Shown one piece after another: positions 58,900-64,000 of a stretch of 64,000 bases of DNA. The notes beneath the pieces are model-generated. The model made no database searches. It was not told the origin of the DNA and saw nothing but the letters and a program-made list of their open reading frames with translations. How positions within the stretch are numbered: the first letter of the stretch is position 1; the number at the start of each line of letters is the position of its first letter. This DNA is from Myrica gale (Eukaryota; Streptophyta; Magnoliopsida; Fagales; Myricaceae): contig OZ005620.1 of NCBI GenBank assembly GCA_963930655.1, positions 20,837,001 to 20,901,000 of the forward strand, written 5' to 3'. The position numbers were made by a program, and so were the translations under genes.

Positions 58900-59218
58900 A
58901 CTAGGGGCGGCTGAAAGGGTTAGGTAGTTGATGAGGAGAGGTCATACCTCCCTAATTAGGAAGGTCCCAAATGGGAAAAGAAAAAGCTTAAAAATTTTCA
59001 GATAAAATTTAATTAAAGACCCCAAAATAAAAATATTTAAAAATTAGAAATAAATCACATCCAAAAAACTTAATTAGAAATAAATTTCATTCAAGAAACT
59101 AGTACTATCAACTTCACTTTTCAGAATAATAACATAATTCACAATAAAATTCTTAGCTCTTAAAATCTAAAATCTCAACTATCACAACTATTTTATTGCT
59201 AATTAAGTTTTTAAATAC
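58900..59218. repeat. hAT-like decayed element, second copy
   Basis: Begins TAGGGGCGGCTGAAAGG and shares ordered phrases with 57775-58025. AT-rich, no ORF. Ends near ATTAAGTTTTTAAATA, a phrase that recurs at 60,012-60,027 on the far side of the GC-rich LINE-like block. Confidence 0.4.
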
Positions 59219-59975
59219 TTTTTGAAAGCATCATAGCATATATTATAATAAGAAGATCAAGGAGGTTTAAAAACCTTTAGTAGCTCAAAAGGGCGTACCA
59301 GACACTCCGAAGAGCTGGCGGGCCAACGAGCGGACGAACCAAAAAGTCCTACAAATCCCTATAAGGGGCAGATAAGCCACAGACGGTAGAAAAGCCACAA
59401 TTGATAGCAAACTATTATGCCTAAAAAGGATAAACAAACAACAGCAGAAAATCTACAAGAAGCCATAAACACAGTGGCTAGAAAATACAGACAACACAAC
59501 AAAAAACCGAGAACCGGCGGCCAAAACGGCCGGAGGGGCAACTTCCAAGACTCGCGGGACAGGAGCAGGGGGCGCCAAGATGCGCGGACTGTCGCTGTGG
59601 GAGGCGTGGCCTCTAAAAACCACCAGAAGAGGCCGAAAACGAAGGCGGCAACAGCGGGCGCGTGAGAGGGCGTGGGAGCTCACGCTCCAGCCGAACAGCG
59701 CCAACCGAGGACGGAAATGAGCGCCGGAGACGACCCAGTAGAGCGTGCCCACTGCAGACCAGCCAAAACGCCAACTTCGCCCAACAAAAACCGCTTGGAA
59801 AGAGAGGGGAAAAAACGCAGATCCCGGCCACTGGAGGCGTGGCCGGGAGAGGAAAGGGGGCCGGGAGGAGCCTCCCGCCGCCAAGGAGAGGGACAAAGAA
59901 GAAAGGGGGCAGACGGGGAGAGGCGAGGGAGGCTAGAGAGAAGGCGCAGGTTCTCTCTCTCTAAAAAACCCTTAA
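59219..59975 (-). mobile_element. GC-rich LINE-leader-like block, minus strand
   Basis: Read on the minus strand it starts AGGGTTTTTTAGAGAGAGAG and runs through G+C-rich leader-like sequence (GCCTCCCTCGCCTCTCCCCG) for some 450 bp into T-rich sequence: the form of a plant L1 leader. No reverse transcriptase, no A-tail seen. A roughly 40-bp imperfect direct repeat (about 59,178-59,218 and 59,989-60,027) brackets it. All its long reading frames look like by-products of G+C content. Confidence 0.4.
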
Positions 59976-60151
59976 ATTAATAGTATTACTACCACAATTA
60001 TTTTATTACTAATTAAGTTTTTAAATAATTAAATTAAAAGTATTAGTTGTTTTTTCTCCCATAAAGGTTGACCTGCGCCTGATTGATTGCAGCAAAAGCA
60101 GCCTCCAACCCATTTGCTTTCCATAGTAACCAGTAAGTGCCGAAAAGATTG

Positions 60152-60466
60152 AGTTGGCATTTTTTGAGAGTGACTCTATGTGCTCTTGTCGTATCGTGAA
60201 TGATCCCACCTTCCTCGTGAAAGGCCCTTTGTTGTTCCATGCTAACCTCATCAGGGATTTCCTTCGTAGGCATCCTGATTGGCGGTTGAGCTGGATTTCT
60301 AGGAAGCAAAACCTTATGGCCCATCGTTTGGCCGCTTGGATAGCATCTTCCTTTGTTATTGGTGTTCTTCGCTTTTCATGCCTGCCTTTGCATGTTACGT
60401 CTACTGATGATCTGTTGGATCCCCTTTGATGTAACCCCCTCTGGTGTTTTGGCTTAGAAAAAAAAG
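60152..60466 (+). mobile_element. 5'-truncated LINE (L1) insertion with RNase H tail
   Basis: Flanked by GTGCCGAAAAGATTG (60137-60151) and GTGACGAAAAGATTG (60467-60481), a 15-bp target duplication with one mismatch. The insert translates as FESDSMCSC, then LLFHANLIRDFLRRHPDW and LSWISRKQNLMAHRLAAWI, the C-terminal RNase H-like domain of plant L1 ORF2, followed by a stop, a short 3' UTR and A8. 315 bp, only the 3' end was copied. It lies antisense in what looks like the 3' UTR of the minus-strand gene ending at 60601. Confidence 0.8.
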
Positions 60467-60600
60467 GTGACGAAAAGATTGTGTCTCTCTCCCTATCTGT
60501 CAGGAGGTTAGCACCTCCTATAATGTAACTGATATGGGGATGTGCACCCAACAGATCAAAACTCGTGTAAAGCAAATTACTACAACATTTCACCAAAAGA

Positions 60601-60753
60601 TCAAAGGCAAGCACCAATCAGAGACTCATCAATAACAGGGCTCTTCAGAGCTGGATTATAAGCAAGCACGCCGTCATCAATACCCCACGACTTGACTAGG
60701 TCCCTGTTAACTATAGAAGCTGGAAGGCCGCGGAGCAGGCCCAACTTTGGACT
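60601..60753 (-). CDS. Terminal exon of an unrecognised gene (ends NRDLVKSWGIDDGVLAYNPA-...-CL)
   Basis: After an acceptor (GATAACAG) 51 codons in phase 0 read SPKLGLLRGLPASIVNRDLV, then KSWGIDDGVLAYNPALKSPV, then IDESLIGACL and TGA. The composition and clean splice context strongly suggest a real C-terminal exon, but I cannot name the family. Upstream exons should lie at higher coordinates; a possible one at about 61,170-61,305 reads YPGSHAIYAAWACDDKRGLV. A TRIM insertion at 61309 may have separated them. Confidence 0.5.
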   Translation of the reverse strand, partial: SPKLGLLRGLPASIVNRDLVKSWGIDDGVLAYNPALKSPVIDESLIGACL

Positions 60754-61308
60754 CTGTTATCTGTTAGTTGGGACTTCCGGGGTTGATTTTAATTACAAAT
60801 ATGTGATCCTATAGGCTGGACCTTCGCAATATTACAGACCAAATTCCTCAAATACAACAAATAACTCTTTTCTTCCCTATCAGTGCCCTCCATTCCTCTG
60901 TAGGTATCTTCATCTCTCATTGAAATCAAACCAATAACAATAATAGAACCCTAACACAAACCTAACAAATAATATATTCATCGGCCTGCACAAGAGCAGA
61001 GTACAAGGTTTATTCTACAATAGAGGATTAAAGGACCATGACAATGGAATACGAGAAGTACATTTCCACTCTGACATCACTGGCAAAACAATTTTTATCT
61101 GGTTACTTGAGAAACCAAAATAGAGGATTAGAGGACCAGGACAATAAAACGTGGAATCATAGAATACTACTTGCAAAAGAAAATCATTTAACATACAATT
61201 AGAGAGATGGAGGCCTTTCTCTTTAGTACCACAAACAAGACCTCTCTTGTCATCACAAGCCCAGGCAGCATAAATTGCATGAGACCCTGGGTACAGAAGC
61301 AGAGGATT
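60754..61308 (-). other. Intron-like stretch upstream of the unrecognised terminal exon
   Basis: Mostly non-coding. The minus-strand segment at 61,170-61,305 (GSHAIYAAWACDDKRGLVCG then TKEKGLHLSN) is open and may be an exon, but no family is recognised. Confidence 0.3.
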
Positions 61309-61617
61309 TATCAAGTTTCATCCCGAAACTAATTGGCGATGGGAAATGTGGCCCAACAGGTATATGAACCACAAGATTAAATGATCCCTAATCAATGTGA
61401 GACTCTAACACTCTCCCTCACGTGCAGGCCGAATGAACATGATCTATGCACGTGGACAACACTGGGGAACACAAACAAGTGGGCCAAGCCCAAAAATATT
61501 TTGGCTCTGATACCATATCAAGTTTCATCCCAAAACCAATTGGCAATGGGAAGCGGTGGCCCAACAAGTATATGAAGCACAAAATTAAATGATCTCTAAT
61601 CAATGTGAGACTCTAAA
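61309..61617 (-). mobile_element. TRIM-type LTR element
   Basis: Direct repeats TATCAAGTTTCATCCC...AATGTGAGACTCTAA at 61309-61410 and 61516-61617, about 102 bp each and close to 90 percent alike. Read on the minus strand, the LTR is followed by TGGTATCAGAGCC, the plant initiator tRNA-Met primer-binding site. The interior is about 105 bp and non-coding. Looks structurally whole; moderate age from LTR divergence. Confidence 0.8.
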
Positions 61618-61904
61618 TGGTCTTCTATGAACAGATTTATGTGCTGCCATCAAGTACCACCATATCGCCACCCTAACTGTGCAACAAACTACAAAAGATA
61701 CTCATGTTAAGTTGCGCATATGTGTCAACAATTCATTCTTCAAAAACATAAAAGCTTAAGCACTAAATCTTTCAGCAAAGTTTTCTATTAACTTAAACAG
61801 CTCTGGCTAGAAGTATAAGCACAAAACTACTAATTGCTTGAATTTTCCCCTATGCGTTTAACCATGAATAGCTCAAACAAGTACAAAAATGAAGCAAAGC
61901 AATT

Positions 61905-62617
61905 TCACTGAGGGCTTCTATGGGGAAGACCATCCGTCTTTGTGGATCTTTCTTTGAACCTGTTGCTATAATGTGCCTTTTTTAGCTTAGCAACCACTCT
62001 CTCCAACCGACTAATCCGTGCTTCAAGTTCCAGTCCTGGTGTTTCAGTTTTATAGTTACTACCTTCCTCACAATAGCTGCTCACCCTATAGTAAAAGAGA
62101 CTTTCTCCCTTATTCTTAGTTGTAACTTCCATGGCTCTTTCTAACCCTCCAACTGCTGCTTCATCTTTACCTTTTTTTCTGCTGGCATCACTGACTCTGT
62201 CTTTTCAAAAGCTCCATCAGTTCCTGAAGCTGAAAAACATTGCGATTGGCCCAAAAACTGCTTGTCTTCTCCAGTTGCTCTTTTACCTACAAAGTCATTC
62301 ATGCCATATGATCTCACTCCCCCACCTGCCAAGGTATCTTCGTTAATAGAGTTCCCTACTTCAACATTGTTGAATTTGAGAGGAAAACCAGGTGCAATAT
62401 CAGCATCATTACCTCACTTCTTTCCAATTGCATCTTCACCTTCAACTTTTTTTACAGATCTCGTCCTTGACTCCATCTTATTAACAGCTCCATCGATGGC
62501 TGACGCTGGAAAACATTGTGATTGGCCCAAAAAATGCGTACCGTCGAGAGTTGCTCCTATACCTAGAGTGTTATTCATACCACACCGCCTGCCCACCCCC
62601 AAAAAAAGTAAAAACAT
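61905..62617 (-). pseudogene. Unrecognised gene with a duplicated internal module and C-terminal coiled coil
   Basis: Two copies of a module about 280 bp apart read GMNNTLGIGATLDGTHFLGQ-SQCFPAS.IDGAVNKMES (about 62,590-62,450) and GMNDFVGKRATGEDKQFLGQ-SQCFSASGTDGAFEKTES (about 62,312-62,180). The C-terminus reads LELEARISRLERVVAKLKKA, a heptad-rich helix, and stops at 61905. Two breaks lie between: a TGA after DAIGKK at about 62,415, and a frame change at a T7 run near 62,170 that separates AEKKVK from DEAAVGGLERAMEV. Family unknown to me; perhaps part of the same gene as the exon at 60601 but a stop intervenes. Confidence 0.4.
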
Positions 62618-64000
62618 AATGCTATAATTAATGACCGCGGATAACTGTTTTTTTTTAAATTGTATCGATGCAATTCGAGTAGAGAATTTCCGACCACTAC
62701 TTTCAATATAAAACTCTTTATTACCAAATTCTTAATCAAAGCCCAAAAATAGACAATAAAAGATCAACAGAGTGCATGTAACACCTTAGAAGGAAAACGC
62801 TTGTTTAGAGTCCCCCAAAAAAAGAAGCTCTGTTTAAAAAAAAAATGCTTGCAATATATACTATATAGGAGAGACAGCCGATAAGTTCGCCACTACAGAT
62901 TAAAGTTAAATTTTTAGTAGTGCCGAACCCTTAATTAATTTTCCTGAATTGCTGTGTGTCCCCTCCTGAGGGGGTATGGAACCCTTTGAAGATATCGCAT
63001 TTTTGTCATGCATGCAGAAAATGATTTTTCAACAAGAAATCACAGCAAAAGAAATTTGCACCAAAAATTTGTCACCCAGAGAAGTTTTTCTTTTCCCAGT
63101 TATATATCTAATTGACCAAAGTTAATTTTCGATCGATTTCGGTAATTATTAATGCTTCTCAAATTCAAATTGAATGGAGGGATTGGGAAAGAAGAATTTT
63201 CTCTTCAGTACTTTCAATCTCTCCCGAATTAACAATGAATCTTTCTCATTGAACATCGCAGGGGAAAGTCCGAAAGCAAGCAAATTCCGCACCTGGCCAG
63301 CGGCGTCTGCACAGACTGCACTGTAGTCTGTACTACCTCCGTGGAAGCACAGATGGAACGATCAAACCATGCAAACCCACACATCACAACAACCATTTTT
63401 GGAAACAGACAACAACCATGCAAATAACACTCTACGTGGAAGCATGAAAGGGGGTTCATTGAACCCCGAGTCCCGCTCCTGCTTTTCCTAGGGGAGTTCT
63501 CAAATCTCTTAGGCATGCATGTTTGTCTGGAGCTCCACCCAAAGAATTTAAATATCACTATAATCACTCATCAAAACTGCAGTTCTGTACTCAATTATAA
63601 TCTAGGCTTGTAGTTTTGGTGACGGCAGCGCTCGTCGGGTGAGCCCAGTATTCTTGTAGTGATGTGCCTATATATATATGGTTCTTCAGAAAACCCAAAA
63701 AGGCAAAAGTAAAAAAACAACTTACAAGAGACTATGAGTGTTTAATAGCGTAGATTATAATTGAGTATCACATTTTTCTGCTTCTGAATTTGTAGGATAA
63801 ATCCAGTTTCAAAACAATGAAATAATGCTTTCTTGCTTCCTAGTCTTCTTTCTTTGTCGAGCCAAAGCAAAACAGATTACGGAAACTTATGCATAGAAAA
63901 CATACGTGTAAGCACCATGCAAGCGCCCACCACGCATAGGCGCCACACCACGAACATGCCAAAATCAGCCTGACTACTCTTTACACGTACTCTACATGCA
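62618..64000. other. Right-hand spacer
   Basis: AT-rich to moderate composition. No gene, RNA or ordered repeat recognised. The reading frame on the minus strand near 63,229-63,567 has no family resemblance. Confidence 0.45.

Noticed and set aside
59453-59964. Overlapping long frames on both strands in the G+C-rich block
   Set aside because: Multiple overlapping frames rich in Arg/Pro/Ser are expected from G+C content; none has a domain.
59219-60466. A single 5'-inverted (twin-primed) LINE insertion
   Set aside because: The 15-bp target duplication brackets only the 3' tail piece, so the two LINE-like parts are independent.
1-64000. tRNA, rRNA, CRISPR arrays and bacterial-type operons
   Set aside because: None seen; exon-intron structure and element types are those of a plant nuclear genome.

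Overview
The window is nuclear DNA of a flowering plant, most likely a woody eudicot. Genes are intron-rich with GT-AG introns, AT-rich spacers separate them, and the gene families are plant families: a DAWDLE-like RS protein, an F-box/LRR protein, a plant septum-promoting GTPase, a TORTIFOLIA1-like microtubule protein, an organellar DNA polymerase of the POLIA/POLIB type and a PBS1-like cytoplasmic kinase. The genus cannot be fixed from the sequence alone. All exon borders were read by eye from splice signals, reading phase and remembered family motifs.

Layout. 1-2.4 kb: first coding exon of a DAWDLE-like gene (minus strand), running off the left edge. 5.7-10.7 kb: a three-exon F-box/LRR gene (plus) whose start region is interrupted by a solo LTR and whose first intron holds a 1.16-kb hAT element and a small LTR (TRIM-type) element, each with clean target-site duplications. 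11.6-13.5 kb: a complete six-exon septum-promoting GTPase gene (minus). 16.7-18.5 kb: a broken caulimovirid fossil directly upstream of the first exons of a NEPRO-domain-like gene. 20.0-21.2 kb: the N-terminus of a CC-NBS-LRR resistance gene cut apart by a hairpin MITE and a hAT element. 23.7-24.5 kb: two small related ORFs facing each other, with family-type stop codons that overlap. 25.9-27.9 kb: a Pack-MULE carrying pieces of two unrelated host genes (NDUFA8 and a CCCH-RRM protein). 31.7-36.2 kb: a six-exon TORTIFOLIA1-like gene with an apparent one-base frameshift. 38.9-53.6 kb: a twelve-exon organellar DNA polymerase gene (minus). Its introns hold MULEs, a TRIM, tandem repeats, and in intron 1 a second Pack-MULE carrying an open 216-codon wax-ester-synthase/DGAT-like ORF. 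55.8-58.3 kb: a five-exon PBL kinase gene (minus). 59-62.6 kb: LINE pieces, a TRIM, and one or two unrecognised minus-strand genes.

The host genes do not form a pathway; this is ordinary plant gene neighbourhood. What stands out is the mobile-element layer: two Pack-MULEs, several short MULE-type MITEs sharing one terminal sequence, and a set of extremely short retroposon insertions (about 10-17 bp of A- or T-rich sequence between 17-22 bp target duplications). In at least two places a MULE has landed inside the A/T tract of such a micro-insertion. No tRNA, rRNA, CRISPR or bacterial-type feature was seen.
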